Of a stretch of DNA of 64,000 bases, positions 1 to 8,885 are shown in pieces. The DNA lies in NCBI RefSeq assembly GCF_014656355.1, contig NZ_BNCG01000001.1, positions 417,623 through 481,622 on the forward strand, in the 5' to 3' direction. This DNA is from Camelimonas fluminis. Lineage in GTDB: Bacteria > Pseudomonadota > Alphaproteobacteria > Rhizobiales > Beijerinckiaceae. Position 1 is the stretch's first letter. Each line of letters starts with the position of its first letter. A program made the position numbers and the translations under genes. The notes under the pieces are model-generated. The model was given only the letters and a program-made list of their open reading frames with translations, made no database searches and had not been told where the DNA came from.

Positions 1-189
1 ACGCCTGGAACAGACGTCTGGAACTGGCTTCGCTTGTGCGTGGCGACGGCCCACGCGTATGCGGCTGGCTGCGAAGCCGGCGTTCTCCATGAAGATTGAA
101 ATGGAGATCAGGCGCCATCAGACCGATGGGCGGCGGGGCAGTCCGGCCTTGTGGACCAGCCCCGGCGCAGGACGGACACGGAGGTCAAG

Positions 190-987
190 TTGTCGAAATT
201 TGCGCGAAACCTTTTAAGCCGTCGCGATCTGTCCCTCGGGGCGCTGGTCGCCGGGGTGGCGCTGCTGTCGGGGGAGGCGTCCGCGGCGCCGGTCACGCTG
301 CGCGGCGAGGTGGTCTATCGCGAGCGCATGGCTCTGCCGCGCGGCGTTCGCGTTGAGGTGCAACTGGTCGACATTTCGCTGGCTGACGCGCCCGCCCGCG
401 TGCTGGCCACGGCCCAGGTCGGCAAATTCGCCGGCAGCCCGATACCCTTCACCCTGCGCGTCGATAGCCGCAGGCTGGGGCGGGGACGGCGCTACGCCCT
501 GCAGGCGCGCATCAGCGACAATCGCGGCAAGCTGATGTTCATTAACGACACGGTTCATGCCTGGACGCCTGGCGACGCCGGGCCCTTCACCATCCAGGTC
601 GTGCGCGCCGGCGCCGCCGGCAAACCGCGCGCGCCGGCTGAGCCGTGGGGCCGCTGGGTGGCGGAGGACATTCTTGGCGGGGGCGTGGCGGAGCGGGTGC
701 AGTCGGTGCTGGAGATCGCCCCGGATGGTCGCGTCTCCGGACATGGCGGCTGCAATGGCATGGGCGGTTCGGCGCGGGTGAAAGGCAAACGCATTGTGTT
801 CAGCCGCATGGCGTCCACCATGATGGCCTGTCCGCCGGCGCAAATGAATCAGGAGCGCCGTTTCCATGAGGCGCTTGGTCTGGTTCGCGGTTTTCGGGTG
901 GAGGATGAGCCGCGAAAGCTGCTCCTGCTCGATGGCTCCAACCGCGTGGTGATGCGATTGACTGCGGATGAGACCAAAAACCGGTGA
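190..987 (+). CDS. YbaY-like / META domain lipoprotein-type secreted protein
   Basis: This is a probable exported envelope protein. The N-terminus has a twin-arginine-like stretch (SRRDLSLG) followed by a hydrophobic segment ending in ASAAP, which suggests a signal peptide. Residues about 35-140 resemble the YbaY/YscW beta-sandwich domain: VTLRGEVVYRERMALP, then a block ending in NDTVHAW. The C-terminal about 110 residues form a META (HslJ-type) domain, with GRVSGHGGCNGMGGS and a later MMACPP motif. That arrangement is typical of HslJ-like proteins linked to heat or antibiotic tolerance. I chose the TTG start because GGAGG lies five bases upstream. A GTG at 151 in the same frame would add 13 residues and has no clear ribosome site. 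The exact role is unknown. Confidence 0.75.
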   Translation: MSKFARNLLSRRDLSLGALVAGVALLSGEASAAPVTLRGEVVYRERMALPRGVRVEVQLVDISLADAPARVLATAQVGKFAGSPIPFTLRVDSRRLGRGRRYALQARISDNRGKLMFINDTVHAWTPGDAGPFTIQVVRAGAAGKPRAPAEPWGRWVAEDILGGGVAERVQSVLEIAPDGRVSGHGGCNGMGGSARVKGKRIVFSRMASTMMACPPAQMNQERRFHEALGLVRGFRVEDEPRKLLLLDGSNRVVMRLTADETKNR

Positions 988-1057
988 GTCCGGCTCATTG
1001 GGTTATGGCCCGGGCAGATGGGGATGCATCAGTGTCTTCGCGTGGCGTGAGGGATTC

Positions 1058-1951
1058 TCAGACGACCACGACGCCGCAGTGTTTGGCCTTGTGCTCGGGT
1101 TCGATGTGGATGGTGATCTGGGCTCCCGGCACCTCGTCTTTCAGGGCGGCCTCGATCCGGTCGCAAATGCTGTGAGCGGCTTCAACCGTGGAGTCGCCAG
1201 GCACCACCAGGTGAAAATCGATGAAGGTGACGCGCCCGGCGACCCGGGTGCGCACGTCATGGGCTTCCAGCGCGCCGATCGCCTCGCGGGAGATGACGCC
1301 GCGAATGGCGGCCAGCATGTCGTTGGGCGCGGCTTCGTCCATGAGGCCGCTCATGGATTCCTTTGTCACCTTCCAGCCTGACCACAGGATGTTGAGCGCC
1401 ACCAGCGCTGCGAGCAGTGGATCAAGCACCAGCCAGCCGGTGACCACGGCCAGCGCCACGCCAGCGATGACGCCGAGGGATGACACGACGTCGGTGAACA
1501 GATGGCGGCCATCCGCCTCCAGAGCCGGGGAGCGCAGCTTGCGGCCCTCACGGATCAGCACCCAGCACCAGATGGCGTTGAGGACGCCGGCTGCGGCGTT
1601 GATCGCCAGACCTTCCAGGGGAGCGTCCAGCGGCTGCGGCGCGAGGAACCCCTGCCAGGCCTTGTGCAGGATCAGCAGGGCGGCGACGACAATCATCACC
1701 CCTTCCATCACAGCGCTGAAATATTCCGCCTTGTGATGCCCATAAGGGTGGTTGGCGTCCGCTGGCCGCAAGGCGATGCGCACGGCCGCCAGCGCCGCCA
1801 GCGCCGTCGCCACATTGACGATGCTCTCCATGGCGTCAGAGTAAAGCGCCACGGAGCCGGTCACGCGCCAGGCAAGCAGCTTCAGCGCCAGAACCACCAG
1901 CCCCACGGCCAGGCTGCCGATCGCGATCTGCAGGGTTCTGTTCATATCCAT
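1058..1951 (-). CDS. Cation diffusion facilitator (CDF) family metal transporter
   Basis: This is an inner-membrane divalent metal/H+ antiporter of the CDF (FieF/ZitB-like) family, about 297 residues. The first membrane helices carry LYSDAMESIVNV, the metal-binding helix 2 motif in the variant form with E and S in place of the usual DxxxD. Next come HPYGHHKAEYFSAV and, in helix 5, HLFTDVVSSLG (HxxxD). The C-terminal cytoplasmic domain follows (VTFIDFHLVVPG, HIEPE). The protein ends with a histidine/cysteine-containing tail (HKAKHCGVVVV). The start at 1951 is preferred on length. ATG at 1945 and 2011 and TTG at 2026 are also in frame, and none has a strong ribosome site. The metal is probably Zn, Fe, Co or Cd, but the sequence does not say which. 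It converges with the META-domain gene. Confidence 0.88.
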   Translation of the reverse strand: MDMNRTLQIAIGSLAVGLVVLALKLLAWRVTGSVALYSDAMESIVNVATALAALAAVRIALRPADANHPYGHHKAEYFSAVMEGVMIVVAALLILHKAWQGFLAPQPLDAPLEGLAINAAAGVLNAIWCWVLIREGRKLRSPALEADGRHLFTDVVSSLGVIAGVALAVVTGWLVLDPLLAALVALNILWSGWKVTKESMSGLMDEAAPNDMLAAIRGVISREAIGALEAHDVRTRVAGRVTFIDFHLVVPGDSTVEAAHSICDRIEAALKDEVPGAQITIHIEPEHKAKHCGVVVV

Positions 1952-2125
1952 TCCGACGGCGTTGCTGGAGCCCTGGGGTTTAGGCGATCGGATGACGGAC
2001 GGCAACTCCATGGTTTTTAAATGCAAATTGCTTGCAGTTGCGACATGTGGACAGACATGCTGGACTTCATCCAGGGGCCGGGTTCACCCTGTTTTCCGGA
2101 CCATGCGGGTGTTGGGGAGATCGTC

Positions 2126-2521
2126 ATGCCGCCAGATATTCGGCTCAAGCGCATCTACGAACCCGCCAGCGAGGCGGACGGAGCGCGCATCCTGGTCGAT
2201 CGCTTGTGGCCGCGCGGCGTCCGCAAGGAGGATGCGCATCTCACCCTGTGGATGAAAGAGATCGCGCCCAGCCCGGAATTGCGCAAGTGGTTCTGCCACG
2301 ATCCGGCGTTGTTCGGTGAATTCACCTTCCGCTACCAGGCCGAACTCGACGCCAATCACGCCGCCGTGGCGCAGATCGCCGATTACCTGAAACATGGGCC
2401 GGTGACGCTGCTCTACGCCGCGCATGATCCGGCGCACAATCAGGCGGTGGTGCTGGCGGATTATTTGCGGACCAGTCTCATGGGCGTTGCCGCAGGCGAC
2501 GGAGGCAAACAGGCTGACTGA
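2126..2521 (+). CDS. DUF488 family protein
   Basis: This is a small cytoplasmic protein of about 131 residues that matches the DUF488 (YeaO-like) family. The signature RLKRIYEP near the N-terminus is followed by RILVDRLWPRGVRKED, a serine-poor helical middle, and a C-terminal block VTLLYAAHDPAHNQAVVLADYL. The family is widespread and of unknown biochemical role. The ATG at 2126 has GGGGAG about seven bases upstream. The frame is open further upstream, but that extension lacks family sequence. It is transcribed divergently from the CDF transporter, so the roughly 170-base gap may hold both promoters. No operon partner lies directly downstream. Confidence 0.85.
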   Translation: MPPDIRLKRIYEPASEADGARILVDRLWPRGVRKEDAHLTLWMKEIAPSPELRKWFCHDPALFGEFTFRYQAELDANHAAVAQIADYLKHGPVTLLYAAHDPAHNQAVVLADYLRTSLMGVAAGDGGKQAD

Positions 2522-2871
2522 ACCGGGCTGCGGATGGCGTTGGCAAACCACTGTCCGGATGAACGGGGCGCTCACAGTCGTTGATGTTTCAGGGATATTT
2601 GACGTTCCATAGCCAGTGCCGGGCGCTTCCCATGAGCCCCGGATTTTCTTGCGTCCGGATTGTCCACCGGCTTCGCGGCGCCGTTTCACAACCATGTGAC
2701 GGAGTGCCGCCGGCGCGCGTCGGACGCCATGCTGGTGCTAGGCTGTAAGCCGACGTTCGGGCCGGAGCCTGGCGCATGTATTCCATGTGACCAGACCGCT
2801 GGCTGTGAAGTCCGCGGGGCGCGTGGGCAGTGGGGTCACGCCTTGTGTGGTCGCGTTCAGATGAGGCTTTC
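2522..2871. other. Intergenic stretch without a recognised gene
   Basis: About 350 bases between the DUF488 gene and the MurF-like gene. Several short open frames exist on both strands, but none has a recognisable product or a good ribosome site. I see no clear terminator hairpin with a T-tract and no tRNA. Confidence 0.5.
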
Positions 2872-4323
2872 GTGACATTTCAGGATATTGGTCTGCAGCC
2901 GTTGGGCGACGCTGTGGAGCGGCGGGGCTGGAGCGCCGCCGAACTGGCGGCCGGGATGGGCGGCCAATGGGCGGAAAATGGTCCGGGGCCTGGCTGGAGG
3001 ACCATGGGCGTCTGCATCTACCCGCCGGAAATGCAGCCGGGCGACGTCGTTGTCGTGCGGGGCAAGGGGGCCACGGGCGTTGCTCCATCTTCTGTGCCCC
3101 GTCTGCCCTACATCCCGCAGGCCGTGGTGCTTGAACGGGACGCGCCTTCCGTGCCCGGCGTCGGGTATGAATTGCGGGTGGATGATCTGCGGGCGGCCGT
3201 GCTCGCCATGGGCCGCTACGCCCGTCAGACAACGTCAGCCAGGATCGTTGGCGTCACCGGCAGCGCCGGCAAGACCACCATGGTCGCCATGCTCTCCCAC
3301 GTCCTGGGTCTCTGGGGCGTGACAGGCAGCTCCCGCGCCAGCGCCAATTTGCAAATTGGCATTGCATGGAACCTTGCCTCCATGCCGCGCAACGCATCGT
3401 CCCTGGTGGTGGAAATGGCCATTGGCGGCATGAGCCGCAATGCGGCGCTGGTCCGGCCAGACGTGGCGATCATCACCAACATCGCGCCGGCGCATCTGGA
3501 ATATCACGACAATGTCGATGAAATCGCCCGACGCAAGGCGCTGATTTTCGGCGGCATGGAGCAGGGCGGCGTGGCGGTTATTTTCACCGACATGCCGCAG
3601 TATGATATTTTCGCCAACGCGGCGCGGGCGGCGGGACTGCGTATTGTCGGTTACGGTCGCCACCCGGGCGCCGATATCCGCCTGCTCAACTATATCCCCA
3701 CGGAGAAGCTGGTTGAACTGTCGGTGAGAGGGCGGCCGCTGCTGTTCAGAAATGGCGCGCCAGGCGAACATATGGCTCTCAACGCCGCTGGATGCATCGC
3801 GGTGCTGGACGCCCTTGGCGCGTCGGCCGAAGCAGCGGGGCCATTCTTCTCCCTGTTCAGACCGATGCGCGGACGCGGCGAAGTCACTGACGTGCCAGCG
3901 GGCGATGGCCTGGTCCGCGTGATAGACGAAGCCTACAACGCCAATCCCGCCTCCATGGCCGCCGCCCTGCAACTTGTGCGGGAAATCAGCCCGCCGGTCG
4001 CGGGCGGGCGGCGCGTGCTCGCCCTTGGCGACATGCTGGAGCTTGGGCCTGACAGCGCCGCCCTTCATGCGCGTCTGAAGCCGTACGTGGAGGCCTGCTC
4101 CGCCGATTTGATCATGTTATGCGGCGAGCAGATGGCCGCTCTGCGCGATGTCCTGGAAAACAAGGCGGAGATCGTCTGGGCGCCGACCGCACCTGAACTG
4201 CTGACAAGGGCTGGGGAGTTGCTTCGGAGCGGCGATGTGCTGCTGGTGAAGAGTTCGGCGGGCACAAAGCTCAGTGAGCTGGTGCGGGCGCTCAGGGAGC
4301 GTCGGATTTCCATCGGCGCGTGA
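2872..4323 (+). CDS. Orphan MurF-like Mur ligase
   Basis: This is an ATP-dependent Mur-family amide ligase of about 483 residues, nearest in motif pattern to MurF (UDP-MurNAc-tripeptide D-Ala-D-Ala ligase). The P-loop GVTGSAGKTT is at residues 127-136. A central-domain block follows (VVEMAIGGMSRNAALVRPDVAIITNIAPAH, described here by its ends: VVEMA and ITNIAPAHLEY). The C-terminal domain carries EAYNANPASM near residue 353 and GDMLELG near 386, both MurF hallmarks. The N-terminal domain is short and poorly conserved, so the UDP-sugar substrate may differ. There is no mra/mur/fts cluster around it, which argues against the housekeeping MurF. GTG at 2872 has GAGG five bases upstream; another GTG lies at 2830. 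A secreted metallopeptidase gene follows 51 bases later. Confidence 0.8.
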   Translation: MTFQDIGLQPLGDAVERRGWSAAELAAGMGGQWAENGPGPGWRTMGVCIYPPEMQPGDVVVVRGKGATGVAPSSVPRLPYIPQAVVLERDAPSVPGVGYELRVDDLRAAVLAMGRYARQTTSARIVGVTGSAGKTTMVAMLSHVLGLWGVTGSSRASANLQIGIAWNLASMPRNASSLVVEMAIGGMSRNAALVRPDVAIITNIAPAHLEYHDNVDEIARRKALIFGGMEQGGVAVIFTDMPQYDIFANAARAAGLRIVGYGRHPGADIRLLNYIPTEKLVELSVRGRPLLFRNGAPGEHMALNAAGCIAVLDALGASAEAAGPFFSLFRPMRGRGEVTDVPAGDGLVRVIDEAYNANPASMAAALQLVREISPPVAGGRRVLALGDMLELGPDSAALHARLKPYVEACSADLIMLCGEQMAALRDVLENKAEIVWAPTAPELLTRAGELLRSGDVLLVKSSAGTKLSELVRALRERRISIGA

Positions 4324-4374
4324 GCGCCAGGGCGTCATCGGGATTGGCGACCATGCAGGAACGGAGGCGTTGGC

Positions 4375-5340
4375 ATGGCCTGGCGCTGGAATGGCAGGCG
4401 CTGTTTCATCGCGCTTGTGGTCACATCGGCGGTCGCCGCGTCTGGCTCCATGTCCCTTGGGCGCGAAGCGACGCCCTCTTATCGGACCAGTGTGGAAGCG
4501 GGCTGCAGGGAGTTGCTCCCGGCGCGCTACGCCCTGCTGGATCGGGAACTGGTTCGCGGTGATCTGCGGATACGCTGGGCTTCGGCTGGCGTTCATGCGC
4601 TGGCCGACCAGCGAGATGGGGCGCGCAATGGCGTTCCCGATGTGATCGACGATCTGATGACGCAACTTGTCGCGGCGCGCGCGGTTTATGGGCGCGGGCT
4701 GGGACTGGCCGATCCCCTGGCGCAGAAGCGCTACCAGGCCGCGCGCGCGATCACGTTTTTCGTGATGGATCTGCCTCGCGGCAATGGTCTGGCGTTCGAC
4801 GAGATAACGCGGCTGCCCGATGATAAAGGCGACGGCGCGCCATGCTCACTGGCGGCGGTTGTCAGCAACCGCCTCGATTTTTCTCACAATGTCACGGGAG
4901 CCCATGAACTGTTCCACCTGTTCCAGTACGGCTACGCCATGTTCAAGGCGCCCTGGCTGCTGGAGGGGATGGCGCGGTGGAGCGAAGGTTTTTTTGCAGG
5001 GGCGGCGCCACCCCGACTGGCTGGCGCCGCCCCGGCGAACTGCCAGGAAGCAACGCGATTGCGCTATGGCGCCAGCGCGTTCTGGACGGTGCGCTGGGAA
5101 ACCGCGGGCGTAACCGCTTCCGTGCCTGAGGCGGCTGGCGGAGCCAGATACCGGAACGGTTTCAGGGTCATGGCCGTCAATGGCGATCGGGGCGGGGACA
5201 GGGTGCGCGCCGACCTGGAGACATTGGCGCGTCTCAGCCGCCGGACGGCGGCGGACATGGGGCTTCCCGAGCATGACTGGCCCGAAGCCTTACAGAAGTC
5301 GGACAGGTTCAATGGCGCAATCTGCGCCGCCTTGTGGTGA
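4375..5340 (+). CDS. Secreted HELFH-motif zinc metallopeptidase-like protein
   Basis: This is a protein of 321 residues with a basic N-terminus and a hydrophobic segment (FIALVVTSAVAASGS), consistent with export. HELFH at residues 177-181, in the context TGAHELFHLFQYGY, fits an HExxH zinc site. Glu197 in WLLEGMARWSE, 16 residues after the motif, fits the third ligand seen in gluzincins. Cysteines at several positions (for example GCRELL and APCSLA) could form disulfides in the periplasm. I do not recognise the family. GGAGG lies about seven bases before the ATG. It sits just downstream of the MurF-like ligase on the same strand, so the two could be co-transcribed. Whether it processes the neighbouring adhesin is only a guess. 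Confidence 0.68.
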   Translation: MAWRWNGRRCFIALVVTSAVAASGSMSLGREATPSYRTSVEAGCRELLPARYALLDRELVRGDLRIRWASAGVHALADQRDGARNGVPDVIDDLMTQLVAARAVYGRGLGLADPLAQKRYQAARAITFFVMDLPRGNGLAFDEITRLPDDKGDGAPCSLAAVVSNRLDFSHNVTGAHELFHLFQYGYAMFKAPWLLEGMARWSEGFFAGAAPPRLAGAAPANCQEATRLRYGASAFWTVRWETAGVTASVPEAAGGARYRNGFRVMAVNGDRGGDRVRADLETLARLSRRTAADMGLPEHDWPEALQKSDRFNGAICAALW

Positions 5341-5431
5341 GTTGCAGCGGGAGGCGTCGCCGGGGCTCAGCGAAGCCATGCCAGGTCAGAAGTGGGCGCT
5401 GGATCAGCGGGAAGAGCGCTTCTGTCTCAAT

Positions 5432-5451
5432 GGGGAAGGAGGGCCTTCCCC
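5432..5451. terminator. Hairpin between convergent genes
   Basis: A perfect 8-bp stem, GGGGAAGG with loop AGGG and CCTTCCCC, lies between the stop of the metallopeptidase gene and the stop of the HlyD gene. It has no long T-tract on either side, so it is a possible bidirectional terminator or transcript-stabilising hairpin. Confidence 0.5.
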
Positions 5452-5454
5452 CTG

Positions 5455-6672
5455 TCACCGCTCCCGCATCGCTTCACGCGCCCGGTTAAGTGGTCGCAAC
5501 AGATACTGCAGCACGGTCTTTTCTCCCGTGTGGATGTCGGCGGTGGCGATCATGCCGGGGAAGATGGGGAAACGCTTGCCGGCGCTATTGGTCAGGGCGT
5601 CGGTCTTGGTTTTGATGAACACCCGGTAGTAAAACTGGTCCGCGCGCACCTCGTCGCGGATGGTGTCCGGCGAGATGCTCGAAACCGCGCCCTCAAGGCC
5701 GCCATAAATGGCGTAGTCGTAGGCGGTGATCTTCACCACGGCGCGCTGCCCTTCGTGAATGAAGGCGATGTCGCGCGGCGAGATGCGCGCCTCGATCAGC
5801 AACTGGTCGTCCAGCGGCACGATCTCCATCAGCTTGCCATTGGGCGGGATGACGCCGCCGAGCGTCGTGACCTCGATGTTCTTGACCACGCCGCGCACCG
5901 GAGAACGGAAAACCAGCCGTGAAAGACTGTCCGTGCGCCCACGGATTTGCGATTGCAGCGCTTCAACGTCGGCATTGGCCCTGGCCAGCTCCTCGCGTGC
6001 GCGAACAATGTACTGGGACTGGAGGTCGGCGAGCTTCAGCTCCATGTCCACCATCTGGCGATTGAGCCGGATGACGTCGATGTGGCTGGCGGCGCCGACC
6101 TTCTGGAGATTCTCGCTGATCGCCAGTTCCTTGCGCACCAGGTTCATCGCGTGGCGGAGCCAGCGCGAGGACTCGTCCAGCGCCTTGCGACGGGCGTTGT
6201 AGAGCCGGGTTTCGGACTGAACCAGTTCTGGCCAGGCGTTCAGCTCCGCCGGGAAACCGAGATCGGTCAGGTTGACTTCGGCGGTGAGCCGGGCGGCGCT
6301 GGCCTGGGCCGCCCGCAGACGCGCGGCCGCTTCGCCGACATTGGCCTCGGTGCGGGTCGGGTCGAGTTGGGCGAGAATTTGCCCGGGCTTGACGACGTCA
6401 TCCTGCCGTACGTTCAACGAGGCCAGAATGCCGCCTTCCAGCGACTGGATCACCTGTTCGCGCGATGACGGAGCCACCTTGCCCTGGCCAGACGCGACTT
6501 CATCCAGAACCGCCACGGACGCCCAGGCAAGGAACGCCGCCAGCAGACCCAAAACCACCCGGACTACCCGCGTGGCGCGCGTCAGCCTGAGGTCCGTCGC
6601 GTCATGTTCAGCATCAAGGCCGCCGACCACGGCCGTGGAATGGCTCGCTAGCCCGAGCGCACGGGTGATCAT
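5455..6672 (-). CDS. HlyD-family type I secretion membrane-fusion protein
   Basis: This is the periplasmic adaptor of a type I secretion system, 405 residues. A cytoplasmic N-terminus is followed by one membrane helix (VVLGLLAAFLAWASVAVLDEV). Next is the biotinyl-lipoyl half-motif (GGILASLNVRQDDVVKPGQIL), then a long alpha-hairpin between about residues 100 and 240. The second lipoyl half and beta-barrel follow (FRSPVRGVVKNI), and the C-terminal MIPLD-like block reads GMIATADIHTGEKTVLQYLL. That last block is the classic LapC/HlyD ending, where the C-terminus continues RPLNRAREAMRER. Its start overlaps the stop of the ABC gene by four bases, so translation is coupled. It is the last gene of the adhesin export operon. 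Confidence 0.95.
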   Translation of the reverse strand: MITRALGLASHSTAVVGGLDAEHDATDLRLTRATRVVRVVLGLLAAFLAWASVAVLDEVASGQGKVAPSSREQVIQSLEGGILASLNVRQDDVVKPGQILAQLDPTRTEANVGEAAARLRAAQASAARLTAEVNLTDLGFPAELNAWPELVQSETRLYNARRKALDESSRWLRHAMNLVRKELAISENLQKVGAASHIDVIRLNRQMVDMELKLADLQSQYIVRAREELARANADVEALQSQIRGRTDSLSRLVFRSPVRGVVKNIEVTTLGGVIPPNGKLMEIVPLDDQLLIEARISPRDIAFIHEGQRAVVKITAYDYAIYGGLEGAVSSISPDTIRDEVRADQFYYRVFIKTKTDALTNSAGKRFPIFPGMIATADIHTGEKTVLQYLLRPLNRAREAMRER

Positions 6673-8885
6673 GCGTCTGCTCCCGCTTCAGCGCCGGCTG
6701 GCTGGCGCGCCGTGGCCGGCGTTTTCGGCGCCACGGGCTTCACGCCCGTGAGCCGCCGCAGCGCCGCTTCCTTGCCCTCGTCCAGGACGACGCGTCCGCT
6801 GTCGATGACAATGACCCGGTTGACCAGGTCCAGCGCGCGCATGCGGTGGGTTGCGATAATGACGGTGCGCCCTTCTGACCATGCGCCGAATTGCGCGATG
6901 AAGGCGCGTTCGGCAGTTTCGTCCAGGCTGGCTGTTGGCTCATCGAGAATGATGATCTGCGGGTTGCGCAGCAGGTTACGGCTGAGCAGCAACAACTGGC
7001 GCTGTCCCTGGGAAAAGCCGGCGCCGCCTTCTCCAACGGGATGATCGAGCCCCCTGGGCAGGCGTCGCACGAACGCGAGGGAGCCGGTCAGCTCCAGCAC
7101 GCGCACCAGTTCGCTGTCGCTGGCCTCTGGCGCGCCCATCATCAGGTTTTCCCGCAGGGAGCCATGGAACAGGCGCGCGTCCTGCCCGACGTAGCTGACA
7201 TCGCGCCTGACGTCGGCCGGATCGATATGCGACAGCGAAATGCCGTCGAGCGTGACTTCGCCGGCGGCCGCTTCGAGCTGACCGGCGAGGGCCTTGAGCA
7301 GGGTTGATTTGCCGGCGCCGTTCTTGCCAAGCACCGCGATGCGATCACCGGAGGCAATGGACAGCTTGCTGACGGACAGCGCGATGGGCGTTGTCTCGTC
7401 GCCATGGCGGAAGGCGACCTCACGCATGTCATAGGCGCCGGCGATGGCCGGCAGATGCACGCGTGCTTCTTCCGGAGCATGATCCACTGGCAGGCGCATG
7501 ATCGCCTCAAGGCTGCCGGCGGCGACGCGCGCTTGCTGCAGGCGCGCCAGCACCTGGCTGAGGTGGGCCATCGGCGAAATCATGCGCGAGCCGAGCAGGG
7601 AGGCGGCGACCAGGCCGCCGGTGGTGATCTCACCAGCGATCACCATGGGCGCGCCCAGCACCACGACGCCAGCGTAGACCAGCATCTGCACCGTATGCAC
7701 CCATGACGACATGCCGTTGGTCAGCGCCCGCAGCTTCAGCTGCGCCTCGGCGGTGACGGCGTTGTAGTGGTTCCACAGCCGCAGAAAGCGAGGTTCCGCC
7801 TGCAATGACTTGATGTCCTCGATGCCTTGCACGGCCTCAACCAGCATGGCGTTGCGCAGGGAGGCCTCGCGCATGGAGGTTTGCGCCAGCTTGCGCAAGC
7901 GTCCCTGCAGCAGCAGCCCTGGCGTCAGCATCAGCGCCAGTCCGATCAGCGGCGCCAGCGCCAGTTTGCCGCCGATGAAGCACATGACCGCCAGGAACAT
8001 GAAGAAGAACGGCAGGTCGGCGATGGCCGACACGGTCGTCGACGTCATCAGCTCACGCACGTGCTCAAGATCGCGCAACTGGGCGATGAAGCTGCCGGTG
8101 GAGCGCGGCCGGGCCTGGTTGCGCACGTGCAGGGCGTGGCCGAACACCACGTCTGACAGGCGTCGGTCGGCGTCCTTGCCAAGCAGGTCGATGATCTCAT
8201 GGCGGATGCGCCGCATGATGAAATCGAACAGCAGCGCCAGCACCACGCCGGAGAACAGCACGAACAGGGTCGACATCGACTCGGCCGGGATGACCCGGTC
8301 GTAAACCTGGCCGGAAAAGACGATGCCGGTCAGGCCCAGGGTGTTGGCGACGAGCGAGGCGATGAGCACATAACCATATGGCCGCCAGTCGCGAATCACC
8401 AGGCGGCGCAACCAGTGCGCCTCAAAGGGCCGGATGTAATCGTCAACCCGGGCGTCGCGAACGCGACGGGCCGGCCGCGCCATGGCGGCGCGCGCCGTCA
8501 GGGGCGCCAGTTCCCGGGCGGGGGTGAGAACCGGCAGGGAATCTTCGCCAGAAAAAATCACCTCTGCGACGCCGTCTGCGCCAATGCCGCTGATGACCCC
8601 GACACGGCCGTCGGTCAGCTCGATGATGAGCGGCAGGCGTTGGCTGTCAAAGATCTGCCGGCGCTCCGGCAGGACTTTCAGGCGCAGGCCCATGCTCCGC
8701 GCCAGGTTGGCGATGGCTTCGTCCTGGCTGGCGGCGCCCCGCCAGCGCGCCTCCAGCCGCGCCCGTTGCAGAGACGGCTCCAGGCCATAGTCGCGACAGA
8801 CGCGGGCGAGCGCTTCGATCCATGCGTCGAGCAACGCCGTGGCGGGCGGCGGCGGGGCCGCATCTGGCTGGATGGCTTTGGTCAT
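6669..8885 (-). CDS. Type I secretion system permease/ATPase (LapB/RtxB-like)
   Basis: This is the inner-membrane ABC exporter of the adhesin system, 738 residues. Residues about 20-140 resemble a degenerate C39-like domain without a catalytic cysteine, as in adhesin and RTX exporters, where the domain binds substrate rather than cutting it. The membrane domain starts near RLVIRDWRPYGYVLIASLVANTLG. The nucleotide-binding domain has Walker A GKNGAGKST near residue 520, the signature GFSQGQRQLLLLSRNLL, Walker B IIILDEPTAS near 645 and the switch histidine in IATHRMR. The start overlaps the TolC stop by four bases and the end overlaps the HlyD start. The gene order of adhesin, TolC, ABC and HlyD makes the adhesin the likely substrate. 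Confidence 0.95.
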   Translation of the reverse strand: MTKAIQPDAAPPPPATALLDAWIEALARVCRDYGLEPSLQRARLEARWRGAASQDEAIANLARSMGLRLKVLPERRQIFDSQRLPLIIELTDGRVGVISGIGADGVAEVIFSGEDSLPVLTPARELAPLTARAAMARPARRVRDARVDDYIRPFEAHWLRRLVIRDWRPYGYVLIASLVANTLGLTGIVFSGQVYDRVIPAESMSTLFVLFSGVVLALLFDFIMRRIRHEIIDLLGKDADRRLSDVVFGHALHVRNQARPRSTGSFIAQLRDLEHVRELMTSTTVSAIADLPFFFMFLAVMCFIGGKLALAPLIGLALMLTPGLLLQGRLRKLAQTSMREASLRNAMLVEAVQGIEDIKSLQAEPRFLRLWNHYNAVTAEAQLKLRALTNGMSSWVHTVQMLVYAGVVVLGAPMVIAGEITTGGLVAASLLGSRMISPMAHLSQVLARLQQARVAAGSLEAIMRLPVDHAPEEARVHLPAIAGAYDMREVAFRHGDETTPIALSVSKLSIASGDRIAVLGKNGAGKSTLLKALAGQLEAAAGEVTLDGISLSHIDPADVRRDVSYVGQDARLFHGSLRENLMMGAPEASDSELVRVLELTGSLAFVRRLPRGLDHPVGEGGAGFSQGQRQLLLLSRNLLRNPQIIILDEPTASLDETAERAFIAQFGAWSEGRTVIIATHRMRALDLVNRVIVIDSGRVVLDEGKEAALRRLTGVKPVAPKTPATARQPAGAEAGADA

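Noticed and set aside
2872..4323. Housekeeping MurF of the division and cell-wall cluster
   Set aside because: The expected mraY, murD, murE and fts neighbours are absent and the N-terminal domain is divergent.
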